A stretch of DNA of 17,453 nucleotides from Chersky-822 sp035553055. GTDB lineage: Bacteria; Actinomycetota; Actinomycetes; Streptosporangiales; Streptosporangiaceae. The translations under genes were made by a program, and so were the position numbers. Positions 4,969 through 12,026 of this stretch are shown here, in pieces (position 1 is the stretch's first letter; each line of letters begins with the position of its first letter). The notes below the pieces were generated by a model that saw nothing but the letters and a program-made list of their open reading frames with translations, was not told where the DNA came from and searched no databases. The stretch covers positions 1 through 17,453 of the forward strand of contig DATNEK010000057.1 in the NCBI GenBank assembly GCA_035553055.1, written 5' to 3'.

Positions 4969-7071
4969 CTAGCGTCCGGCTCGGCTCAGCTCGGACGGCG
5001 CGTCGATTTCGGCGGTGGCCTGGGCGAACTGCGCCGCGTACAGGCGGGCGTACGCGCCTTGGGCCGCCAGCAGTTCGGCGTGGTTGCCTTGCTCGACGAT
5101 CTGGCCGTGCTCCATCACCAGGATCGTGTCGGCGTCCCGGATCGTGGACAGCCGGTGCGCGATCACGAAGCTGGTCCGGCCCTGCCGCAGCGAGTTCATC
5201 GCCCGCTGGATGAGCACCTCGGTCCTGGTGTCCACCGACGAGGTCGCTTCGTCGAGGATGAGGATCGCTGGCCTGGCCAGGAAAGCGCGGGCGATCGTGA
5301 TCAGCTGCCGCTCCCCCATGCTGACATTGGATCCCTCATCATCTATGACCGTTTCATACCCATCAGGCAGCATTTGAACGAAACGATCGACATAAGTCGC
5401 TTTCGCCGCATCGATAATGTCCTCGCGGCTCGGGTTATCCGCTCCGTAGGCGATGTTCTCCGCGATCGTGCCGCCGAACAGCCAGGCGTCCTGGAGCACC
5501 ATGCCGGTCTGCGAGCGCAGCTCTTCCCTGGTCATGTCGGCGATGTTGACGCCGTCGAGCGTGATCGTCCCGCTGCGGACCTCGTAGAACCGCATCAGCA
5601 GGTTCACCAGCGTGGTCTTGCCTGCCCCGGTCGGGCCGACGATAGCGACCGTCTGGCCCGGGTCAACGGCCAGCGACAGGTTCTCGATCAGCGGCACCTC
5701 GGGGAAGTAGCTGAAGGAGACGTTGTTGAACGCCACCCGCCCCCGCACCTGCTCAGGGTGGACAGGCTCGGCGAGCTCAGGCTCCTGCTCATCGGCGTCG
5801 AGCAGTGCGAATACCCGCTCGGCCGACGCGATACCCGACTGCAGCAGGTTAGCCATGCTGGCGACCTGGGTCAGCGGCTGGCTGAACTGGCGCGAGTACT
5901 GTATGAACGCCTGCACGTCACCGATCGTCAGGGCGCCGGTGGCGACCCGCAGCGCGCCGACCACCGCGACCAGCACGTAGTTGAGGTTCCCGATGAACAT
6001 CATCGCCGGCTGGATCGTGCCCGAGATGAACTGCGCGCGGAAGCTCGACTGGTACAGCTTCTCGTTCTGCTCGGTGAACGTCGCCAGCGAGGCGTCGGAC
6101 TGGCCGAACACCTTGACCAGCGAGTGCCCGGTGAAGTTCTCTTCGATGTGGCCGTTGAGCTTGCCGGTCGTCGACCATTGCCTGATGAACTGCGGCTGCG
6201 CCCGCTTGCCTATCCGCATGACGAGGAAGATCGACGCGGGCACGGTCACGAGCGCGATCAGCGCCAGCAGCCAGGAGATCCAGATCATCACCGCGAGCAC
6301 GCCGATGATGGTGAGCACCGACGTGACCACCTGGCTCATGGTCTGCTGCAGCGACTGCGCCAGGTTGTCGATGTCGTTGGTGACCCGGCTCAGGATCTCC
6401 CCGTGCGGCTGGCGGTCGAAGTAGCTCAGCGGCAGCCTGGACAGCTTCGCCTCGACCTGCTCGCGCATCGCGAAGATCGCGCGGTTCACCAGCTTCGCCA
6501 CGATCCTGCCCTGCATCGCGGCGCACAGCGCGGCCACAGCGTAGATCAGCGCCACTACCGCCAGCGTCCGGCCGACTTGGTCGAAGTTGATCCCGTGACC
6601 GGGGTTGAGGTTCAGCGCGCCGATCAGCTTGGCCTGGGTCGAGTGACCTGTCGCGCGCAGTCGCCCGATGAACTCCGCCTTCGTCACGCCAGGCGGGATC
6701 TTGCTGCTGATGAAGCCGTCGAAGATCAGGTTGGTGACGTTGCCGAGTACCTTCGGCCCGATCACCGAGAACGCCACGCTGAACACGCCGAGTGTCAGCG
6801 CGGATACGATCAGCGTGCGCTCAGGCGCCAGCATTCGCAGCAGCCGCTTGCTTGACCCGCTGAAGTTCAGCGCCTTCTGGGTGGACATGCCGCCCATGAA
6901 GCCCATTGGCCCCCGGCCGCCAGGACCGAACCCCGAGTCAGGACGCAGGTCCCGCTTGGGAGTGACCCTCTCCCCCGTCGGGCTCTGTCCGTTCGGTGCT
7001 TGCCCATTCGGTGCTTGCCCATTCGGGGCCGGAGTCTGCCCGTTCGCCTTCGAGCCGTCAGTCGAGCTCAT
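4969..7071 (-). CDS. ABC exporter subunit with canonical catalytic glutamate (heterodimer partner B)
   Basis: A 700-residue half-transporter: six-helix export domain (about residues 85-430) fused to an ATPase domain (about 445-690). ATPase motifs are Walker A GPTGAGKT at 479-486, Q-loop Q527, Walker B LILDE with catalytic glutamate E608, and H-loop H639. Its signature motif reads VSMGE at 583-587 instead of LSGGQ, so it is degenerate. This complements the partner encoded upstream, whose signature is intact but whose catalytic residue is not. Such pairs (as in TM287/288 or BmrCD) are heterodimeric exporters of drugs or lipids in the cytoplasmic membrane. The first 65 residues are an extra, disordered-looking extension with PNGQA repeats. 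An unusual insert at about 120-165 sits between the first two helices. ATG at 7071 overlaps the upstream stop as ATGA, so the two subunits are translationally coupled. The substrate is unknown. Confidence 0.93.
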   Translation of the reverse strand: MSSTDGSKANGQTPAPNGQAPNGQAPNGQSPTGERVTPKRDLRPDSGFGPGGRGPMGFMGGMSTQKALNFSGSSKRLLRMLAPERTLIVSALTLGVFSVAFSVIGPKVLGNVTNLIFDGFISSKIPPGVTKAEFIGRLRATGHSTQAKLIGALNLNPGHGINFDQVGRTLAVVALIYAVAALCAAMQGRIVAKLVNRAIFAMREQVEAKLSRLPLSYFDRQPHGEILSRVTNDIDNLAQSLQQTMSQVVTSVLTIIGVLAVMIWISWLLALIALVTVPASIFLVMRIGKRAQPQFIRQWSTTGKLNGHIEENFTGHSLVKVFGQSDASLATFTEQNEKLYQSSFRAQFISGTIQPAMMFIGNLNYVLVAVVGALRVATGALTIGDVQAFIQYSRQFSQPLTQVASMANLLQSGIASAERVFALLDADEQEPELAEPVHPEQVRGRVAFNNVSFSYFPEVPLIENLSLAVDPGQTVAIVGPTGAGKTTLVNLLMRFYEVRSGTITLDGVNIADMTREELRSQTGMVLQDAWLFGGTIAENIAYGADNPSREDIIDAAKATYVDRFVQMLPDGYETVIDDEGSNVSMGERQLITIARAFLARPAILILDEATSSVDTRTEVLIQRAMNSLRQGRTSFVIAHRLSTIRDADTILVMEHGQIVEQGNHAELLAAQGAYARLYAAQFAQATAEIDAPSELSRAGR
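6992..7021. repeat. Two perfect 15-bp tandem copies inside the ABC gene
   Basis: TTCGGTGCTTGCCCA occurs twice in a row (6992-7006 and 7007-7021), with degenerate partial copies on both sides. Being a multiple of three it keeps the frame. It encodes the PNGQA repeats in the N-terminal extension of the 700-residue ABC subunit, so copy number could vary without breaking the gene. Confidence 0.8.
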
Positions 7072-8801
7072 GCTGCCTCCTGCTCGGTAAGCTGGGAGAG
7101 CACGATCTCCCTGTAGGTCTCGTCAGTTCGCATCAGCTCGTCATGGGTGCCTTCGGCCACAATGCGGCCGGCCTCAAGCACGATGATCTTGTTGGCGTGC
7201 CTTATCGTGGCCACCCGCTGGGCGACGATCAGCACGGTGGCATCGGCGGTCTCGCGGGCGAGCGCCGCCCTGAGCGCTGCGTCGGTGGCGTAGTCGAGCG
7301 CCGAGAATGAGTCGTCGAACACGTAGATCTCGGGCTTGTGCGCAACCGCCCTGGCGATCGCCAGCCGCTGCCGCTGCCCGCCTGAGACGTTGGTGCCGCC
7401 CTGGGAAATCGCGGCGTCAAGCCCGCCTTGCATCTGCGCGACGAAGTCACGTGCCTGCGCGATCTCAAGCGCGTGCCACAACTCGGCGTCGCTCGCCTCG
7501 GAGTTGCCGTAACGCAGGTTGGACGCGACCGTTCCGGAGAACAGGTACGGCCGCTGGGGCACCAGCCCGATCAGGTCGGATAGCACCGCAGGGTCCAGGT
7601 CGCGTGTGTTGACACCATCCACGAGCACTGAGCCGGCGGTCGCATCGAATAGCCGGGGAATCAAGCTGATAAGCGTTGTCTTGCCGCTTCCCGTGGCGCC
7701 GATGATCGCCGTGACTTGCCCGGGTTCGGCCGTGAAGTTGATGTCGCACAGCACGGGCTGCTGCGCGCCCGGGTAGTGGAACTCCACGTCGCGCAGTTCG
7801 AGCCGGCCGCGCGCGGCTCCGATCGTCACCGGGTGGTCGGGCGGTCGCACGTCCGGCTCAGTATCAAGTACCTCGACGATCCGCTCGGCGCACACCTCGG
7901 CGCGCGGCACCATGACGAACATGAACGTCGCCATCATCACCGACATCAGAATCTGCAGCAGGTAAGTCAGGAACGCCGTCAGCGCACCGACCGGCATGCT
8001 GCCGTCAGCCACCCGGTGTCCGCCGAACCACAGCACCGCGATGCTCGAGTAATTCAGCACGAGCAGCACGGCCGGGAACATCAGCGCCATCAGCCTGCCG
8101 GTGCCAAGGCCCACCTCGTACAGCCCGGAGTTACCGACCTCGAACCTTTCGCGCTCGCTGGTGTCCCTGACGAAGGCCCTGACTACCCGCACCCCGGTGA
8201 TCTGCTCGCGCATGATCCGGTTGATCTTGTCGATCCGCTCCTGCATCAGCCTGAACAACGGCCGCATCCGCCTGATGATGAGTGACACGATGATGCCGAG
8301 GGCGGGCACGGCGACCAGGAGCAGCGAAGAAAGCTGCACGTCCTGGTTGAGCGCCAGGATGATCCCGCCCACGCACATGATCGGTGCGGCCACCATCAGG
8401 GTGAACGTCATCAGCGCCAGCATCTGGACCTGCTGCACGTCGTTGGTGTTCCTGGTGATCAGAGATGGCGTCCCGAAGCGGCCGACCTCGCGCGCCGAGA
8501 ACTCTTGCACCCGCTTGAACACAGCTAGCCGCATGTCCCTGCCGAGCGACATCGCCGTCCTGGCGCCGAAGTACACGGCGCCGACCGCGCATGTGATCTG
8601 GGCCAGCGAGACCAGCAGCATGAATGCGCCGAGCTTGAGTATGTAGTGGAGGTCGCCGTTGATCACGCCGTTGTCGATAATGTCGGCGTTCAGCGTCGGC
8701 AGGTACAGCGTCGCGAGCGTCTGCACCAGCTGGAGCAGCATGACAAGCTGCAGATCCCTGCGGTACGGCTTGAGATGCACTCTGAGCAGTCTGATCAGCA
8801 C
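7068..8801 (-). CDS. ABC exporter subunit with degenerate catalytic site (heterodimer partner A)
   Basis: A 577-residue half-transporter with six membrane helices (about residues 15-300) and an ATPase domain (about 335-570). Motifs are Walker A GATGSGKT at 368-375, Q-loop Q416 and a near-canonical signature VSGGQ at 472-476. Walker B reads YVFDD, with Asp497 in place of the catalytic glutamate, and the H-loop histidine is Gln528 (VAQR). Both changes are the known marks of the non-hydrolysing site in heterodimeric exporters. Paired with the next gene, one good ATP site (its signature plus the partner's Walker motifs) and one degenerate site would form. The start is GTG at 8801 with a weak GAGAG upstream. 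It follows tetR by 53 bases and overlaps the next gene by 4, so the three genes should form one operon regulated by TetR. The cargo cannot be inferred; multidrug or lipid export is usual. Confidence 0.93.
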   Translation of the reverse strand: MLIRLLRVHLKPYRRDLQLVMLLQLVQTLATLYLPTLNADIIDNGVINGDLHYILKLGAFMLLVSLAQITCAVGAVYFGARTAMSLGRDMRLAVFKRVQEFSAREVGRFGTPSLITRNTNDVQQVQMLALMTFTLMVAAPIMCVGGIILALNQDVQLSSLLLVAVPALGIIVSLIIRRMRPLFRLMQERIDKINRIMREQITGVRVVRAFVRDTSERERFEVGNSGLYEVGLGTGRLMALMFPAVLLVLNYSSIAVLWFGGHRVADGSMPVGALTAFLTYLLQILMSVMMATFMFVMVPRAEVCAERIVEVLDTEPDVRPPDHPVTIGAARGRLELRDVEFHYPGAQQPVLCDINFTAEPGQVTAIIGATGSGKTTLISLIPRLFDATAGSVLVDGVNTRDLDPAVLSDLIGLVPQRPYLFSGTVASNLRYGNSEASDAELWHALEIAQARDFVAQMQGGLDAAISQGGTNVSGGQRQRLAIARAVAHKPEIYVFDDSFSALDYATDAALRAALARETADATVLIVAQRVATIRHANKIIVLEAGRIVAEGTHDELMRTDETYREIVLSQLTEQEAA

Positions 8802-8854
8802 GTTCTCTCGCTTAAGGTTCTCGGGGCGGTTCGGCGGGTCGGTGGCAGGCTTAG

Positions 8855-9607
8855 CTAGGTGTCGATGTGCCGCGAGGCCTGATCAGGATCGGCGGGTTGA
8901 GGTCCGACCGCAAGTGAATTCGCTTTCGGCGTGGCGCCGCACCGATAGCGGAGCTGGCTCAGCGCCAGCCGGATCAGCGGCACCAGGGCCACCGGCGGAT
9001 CGCAAGCCAGCCAGCGTTCGTGCGCGACGTGAACCGCGGCGGTGACGGCGCCGGCCATGACCGCGGGGAACATGTCAGAAGCGGGATCAGCGCCGACCCG
9101 GTCGGCTATGGCTTCGGCGAGTGCCTTCTGCGTCGCGTGCTGCGTCCGCAGGTACTCGCCTTCGAGCGATGCCGACTTAATCACCAGCCGGACACCTTGC
9201 ACCCAGTCTCTGTCCGGCGGCCGTTCGCCGAGCACGTAGGCCTCAAGTACGGCGGCGGTGATCGCGTCCATCAGCGGCTCGTCCGCCGGGCGGTTGCGCA
9301 GCGCGGCCCCGATGAACGCGCCACGCTCCATGGCGAGCGCGCAGATCGCCTCGTACTTGCTGGCGAAGTAGTTGTTGAAGGTCCTGGTGGACACGCCGGC
9401 CTCGGCGGCGATGTCCTCGGGATGGACGTTGTCAAGCCCGCGCTCGATGGCCAGGCGCATGGCCGCGATCCCGAGCGCCCGGCGAGTCGCCGCCTTCTTG
9501 CGCTCGCGCAGCCCTTCGATCTCCCCCGGCCGGTCGTCAGAGTTGCTCGGCCTGCTCCCGGCGAGGCGAGAGCCGGCCTCGATGGGCTGATTCTCGACCA
9601 CAGTCAC
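8855..9607 (-). CDS. TetR-family transcriptional regulator of the ABC exporter operon
   Basis: A 250-residue repressor-type protein. The DNA-binding domain spans about residues 32-80: GLRERKKAATRRALGIAAM as the first helix, then EDIAAEAGVSTRTFNNYFASKYEAI, a textbook TetR helix-turn-helix. The C-terminal ligand domain (about 90-215) ends with a long helical stretch including MAGAVTAAVHVAHERWLA, typical of members sensing acyl or hydrophobic compounds. The last 30 residues look disordered. The start is set at GTG 9607: an upstream in-frame ATG at 9664 would add 19 residues encoded by AT-rich DNA holding promoter-like repeats, so it is unlikely. TACACT lies 7 bases before the GTG, indicating a leaderless message. 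As first gene of the tetR-ABC-ABC operon it most likely represses its own promoter and releases it when an exporter substrate binds. Confidence 0.9.
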   Translation of the reverse strand: MTVVENQPIEAGSRLAGSRPSNSDDRPGEIEGLRERKKAATRRALGIAAMRLAIERGLDNVHPEDIAAEAGVSTRTFNNYFASKYEAICALAMERGAFIGAALRNRPADEPLMDAITAAVLEAYVLGERPPDRDWVQGVRLVIKSASLEGEYLRTQHATQKALAEAIADRVGADPASDMFPAVMAGAVTAAVHVAHERWLACDPPVALVPLIRLALSQLRYRCGATPKANSLAVGPQPADPDQASRHIDT

Positions 9608-9614
9608 AAAATTT

Positions 9615-9620
9615 AGTGTA
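9615..9620 (-). promoter_or_regulatory. -10 box of the tetR-ABC operon
   Basis: TACACT on the minus strand (TANNNT) ends 7 bases before GTG 9607, so the transcript would begin at or next to the start codon. No good -35 hexamer is present; the position where it should lie is occupied by the TTGCG repeats. Confidence 0.5.
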
Positions 9621-9629
9621 TCAACTTTT

Positions 9630-9658
9630 CGCAATACGCAAAATTTCGCAAACCGCAA
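9630..9658. repeat. Four CGCAA elements in two pairs (operator candidate)
   Basis: CGCAA starts at 9630, 9637, 9647 and 9654, giving spacings of 7, 10 and 7. This amounts to two copies of a 12-base unit CGCAA-NN-CGCAA repeated with a 17-base period. The elements are direct, not inverted. They cover the -35 region of the tetR-ABC promoter and lie about 95-120 bases upstream of the divergent Ada-AlkA start. Binding by TetR or by methylated Ada is possible; E. coli Ada recognises AAT plus GCAA boxes, and AAT followed by GCAA occurs here. Confidence 0.7.
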
Positions 9659-9750
9659 GATCATCGGGACTGCCCGCAGGACACCGCCTGCCTGCCGCGA
9701 TGTCGGATTTTCGCTAGACCGGAGGTGGTGCTAGCGCCGATGCTGGCTAG

Positions 9751-11250
9751 GTGCATGAGGACACCGAGCGCTGTATCAGGGCGGTTCAGTCGAAGGACGC
9801 CAGGTTCGACGGGTGGTTCTTCACCGCTGTGATCACCACCGGCATCTACTGTCGGCCGAGCTGCCCGGCGACCGCGCCGAAGCCGCGGAACATGCGCTTC
9901 TTCCCTAGCGCCGCGGCGGCACAGCAAGCCGGTTTTCGTGCGTGCAAGCGGTGCCGGCCGGATGCCAGCCCGGGTTCGCCGCAGTGGAACGAACGCGCTG
10001 ACGTGGTCGCCCGCGCGATGCGGCTCATCGCGGACGGCGTGGTCGACACCGAGGGCGTGTCAGGGCTGGCCGCCAGGCTCGGCTACAGCGTCAGGCAGAT
10101 CGAGCGGCAGCTTCGCGCGGAGCTTGGCGCGGGACCGCTGGCGCTGGCCAGGGCGCAGCGCGCGCAGACCGCGAGGCTGCTGATCGAGACGACGTCGCTG
10201 CCCATGGGTGACATCGCGTTCGCGGCCGGGTTCCCCACGATCAGGACGTTCAACGACACGGTGCTCGAGGTGTTCGCGCTGCCGCCAACCGAACTGCGCC
10301 GCCGGGCCGCCGGCAGTGCTGACGGTTACGCCGGAAATGGGACCGGCGGCACTTCACTGGGAGTGCTGTCGCTCCGGCTGCCGTTCCGCGCTCCGATGTG
10401 CCCGGACAACCTGTTCGGCCATCTGGTCGCGACCGCGGTGCCCGGCGTTGAACAGTGGCGTGACGGCAGCTACCGGCGCACGCTAAGGCTGTCACACGGA
10501 CCTGGAATCGTCTCGCTGCGGCCGGGTCCCGACTACATCGCCTGCCAGCTCGCGCTTGGCAACTTGCGCGACCTCGCGATGGCGATCAGCCGATGCAGGC
10601 GACTGCTCGACCTGGACGCCGACCCCGTCGCGGTCTGCGACCAGTTGCGCGAAGACGATGTTCTCGCGCCGCTTGTCGACAAGGCGCCCGGGCGCCGGAT
10701 CCCGCGCACGGTGGACGCCGCCGAGTTCGCGATCAGGGCGGTGATCGGTCAGCAGGTGTCAACCGCCGCGGCCAGGACCCACGCCGCCAGGCTGGCGGAG
10801 GCGTTCGGCGAGCCAGTCGAAGACGCGGCCGGCGGCCTGTCCAGGTTGTTTCCCGACATGACGGTGCTGGCTGCCGCTGACCCGCTCACGGTGCTCGCGG
10901 TGCCGCGGTCGAGGCGGCAGACGTTGGTCGCGCTGGCCGGCGCGATCGCGGGCGGCGAGGTCGACCTGGCCGCTGGCGCCGACTGGCAGCTGGCCAGGAG
11001 CCGGCTGGCTGCTCTGCCCGGAATAGGCCCGTGGACGATCGAGGTGATCGCGATGCGCGGTCTCGGCGATCCCGACGCTTTCCCTGCCACTGACCTCGGC
11101 GTCCGGCAGGCTGCGAAAGCGCTTGAACTGCCTCACTCCCCCGCCGCGCTGACCAGGCGGGCCGAGCCGTGGCGGCCGTGGCGTGGCTACGCCGTCCAGT
11201 ATCTGTGGGCGACCTCAGATCACGCCATCAACCGAATGCCTGCCGCTTGA
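9751..11250 (+). CDS. alkA: Ada (AdaA)-AlkA fusion: alkylation-responsive regulator and 3-methyladenine DNA glycosylase
   Basis: A 499-residue protein combining sensing, regulation and repair of alkylated DNA. Residues 1-75 are the Ada metal-binding domain with zinc ligands C34, C38, C65 and C68; C34 is the expected acceptor of methyl groups from phosphotriesters. Residues 82-170 are an AraC-type DNA-binding domain (GLAARLGYSVRQIERQL). Residues 190-265 are the AlkA N-terminal domain. From about 325 comes the HhH-GPD glycosylase fold, with hairpin LPGIGPWT at 422-429 and catalytic D448 in FPATDLGVR. The glycosylase cuts out 3-methyladenine and similar bases. The same fusion is known from Mycobacterium tuberculosis (Rv1317c). 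The start is GTG at 9751, directly after an in-frame TAG, and MHEDTERC matches family N-termini; GGAGG at 9721-9725 is too far away to serve it. Ogt follows after 66 bases, replacing the missing methyltransferase half of Ada. Methylated Ada probably activates its own operon. Confidence 0.95.
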   Translation: MHEDTERCIRAVQSKDARFDGWFFTAVITTGIYCRPSCPATAPKPRNMRFFPSAAAAQQAGFRACKRCRPDASPGSPQWNERADVVARAMRLIADGVVDTEGVSGLAARLGYSVRQIERQLRAELGAGPLALARAQRAQTARLLIETTSLPMGDIAFAAGFPTIRTFNDTVLEVFALPPTELRRRAAGSADGYAGNGTGGTSLGVLSLRLPFRAPMCPDNLFGHLVATAVPGVEQWRDGSYRRTLRLSHGPGIVSLRPGPDYIACQLALGNLRDLAMAISRCRRLLDLDADPVAVCDQLREDDVLAPLVDKAPGRRIPRTVDAAEFAIRAVIGQQVSTAAARTHAARLAEAFGEPVEDAAGGLSRLFPDMTVLAAADPLTVLAVPRSRRQTLVALAGAIAGGEVDLAAGADWQLARSRLAALPGIGPWTIEVIAMRGLGDPDAFPATDLGVRQAAKALELPHSPAALTRRAEPWRPWRGYAVQYLWATSDHAINRMPAA

Positions 11251-11316
11251 GCCTCGCGATGCGAAGCACTGTCGGAGCCCCAGGGCAAGATTTATAAGCA
11301 CAGGAAAGGACGAGCA

Positions 11317-11844
11317 ATGAGTGTGCGTACAGACGCTGCGCTTAGGTCGCACGCCGTGATAGACAGTCCGATCGGCCCGCTGACGCTGGTGACCGAGGAC
11401 GGGAAGCTGACCGGCCTGTACATGGACGTGGCCGGGCACGAGCCTGGCGAAGGGACGCTCGGCGAGCGGGTCAGCGTCGACGACGACCCAGTACTCAGCG
11501 CCGCCGCCGGCCAGCTCGGCGCCTACTTCGCTGGCGACCTGACCAGCTTTGACCTGCCGCTCAGCCTCGAGGGGACCGGTTTCCAGCGCGCTGTGTGGGC
11601 TGGCCTGCAAGAGATACCGTACGGCGAGACGATTTCCTACGGTGAGCTGGCCAGGAGGATCGGCCAGCCGTCCGCGTCGCGTGCCGTCGGGCTAGCCAAT
11701 GGGCGTAACCCGGTCAGCATCGTGGTTCCCTGCCATCGCGTCGTCGGCTCGGATGGGAGCCTGACCGGCTATGGCGGCGGCCTGCCGCGCAAGCAGTACC
11801 TGTTGGCGCTCGAGCAGCGGGTCAGCGGCCAGACGCTCGCCTGA
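11317..11844 (+). CDS. ogt: Methylated-DNA-protein-cysteine S-methyltransferase
   Basis: A 175-residue suicide repair enzyme that transfers methyl or alkyl groups from O6 of guanine (and O4 of thymine) to its own cysteine. The acceptor C139 lies in the invariant PCHRV (138-142). The DNA-binding helix carries the arginine finger R122 in SRAVGLANGRNP, and IPYGETISYGELA (100-112) is the conserved lead-in. The N-terminal ribonuclease-H-like part (residues 12-80) is short and divergent, as usual. ATG at 11317 has AGGAAAGGA 6 bases upstream, the best ribosome site in the window. It is transcribed behind the Ada-AlkA gene, the same order as alkA-ogt (Rv1317c-Rv1316c) in M. tuberculosis, so it should be induced with it as the adaptive response. 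Confidence 0.96.
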   Translation: MSVRTDAALRSHAVIDSPIGPLTLVTEDGKLTGLYMDVAGHEPGEGTLGERVSVDDDPVLSAAAGQLGAYFAGDLTSFDLPLSLEGTGFQRAVWAGLQEIPYGETISYGELARRIGQPSASRAVGLANGRNPVSIVVPCHRVVGSDGSLTGYGGGLPRKQYLLALEQRVSGQTLA

Positions 11845-11931
11845 CCGCGCCCGCGCTAGGGCCTTGCACTTGAGTCTCCGCACTGGGCTGGCCGGATCTA
11901 CCCTGAAACGACAAGTCCATGTTTTGCGGAT

Positions 11932-11949
11932 CATTAGCTGCATTAGCTG
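11932..11949. repeat. CATTAGCTG tandem pair upstream of the LuxR-type regulator
   Basis: CATTAGCTG is present twice with no spacer, about 80 bases before the regulator's start, in a 182-base gap of lower GC content than the genes around it. It may belong to a promoter or binding site. I see no other recognisable signal in the gap 11845-12026. Confidence 0.4.
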
Positions 11950-12026
11950 CCGCATCGGGTTACGGTGGGCTACTGATCCCTTACACAAGCGGGCATCAGG
12001 TGCAAGGCTGGGAGCCTGGTGGCGAG

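Noticed and set aside
4929..4970. Hairpin after the ABC operon stop as a terminator.
   Set aside because: Pairing of GGAG-CG-CCGG with CCGGCTCC needs a two-base bulge and a 19-base loop and has no T-run; too weak to list.
4942..6855. A 637-codon open frame on the plus strand.
   Set aside because: It lies wholly antisense to the motif-complete 700-residue ABC subunit; its Arg/His/Gln-rich translation has no domain. It is a by-product of high GC.
9630..9658. Short spaced repeats as a CRISPR remnant or replication iterons.
   Set aside because: Units are 5 bases with 2-5 base gaps, far too short for CRISPR, and no replication gene is near.
9608..9664. Extra 19 N-terminal residues for the TetR protein from an ATG at 9664.
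   Set aside because: This DNA is AT-rich, holds the CGCAA repeats and the TACACT box, and encodes no conserved TetR sequence. GTG 9607 is the better start.
9726..9840. Short upstream frame (GTG at 9726) after the GGAGG before Ada-AlkA.
   Set aside because: It overlaps the Ada domain in another frame and encodes no recognisable peptide; the GGAGG may be chance. A leader peptide cannot be excluded but is not supported.
11919..12026. Longer start of the LuxR-type regulator.
   Set aside because: The extra 36 codons have low third-position GC and include the CATTAGCTG tandem pair; homologues as I recall them begin shortly before the FIGRDREL motif.
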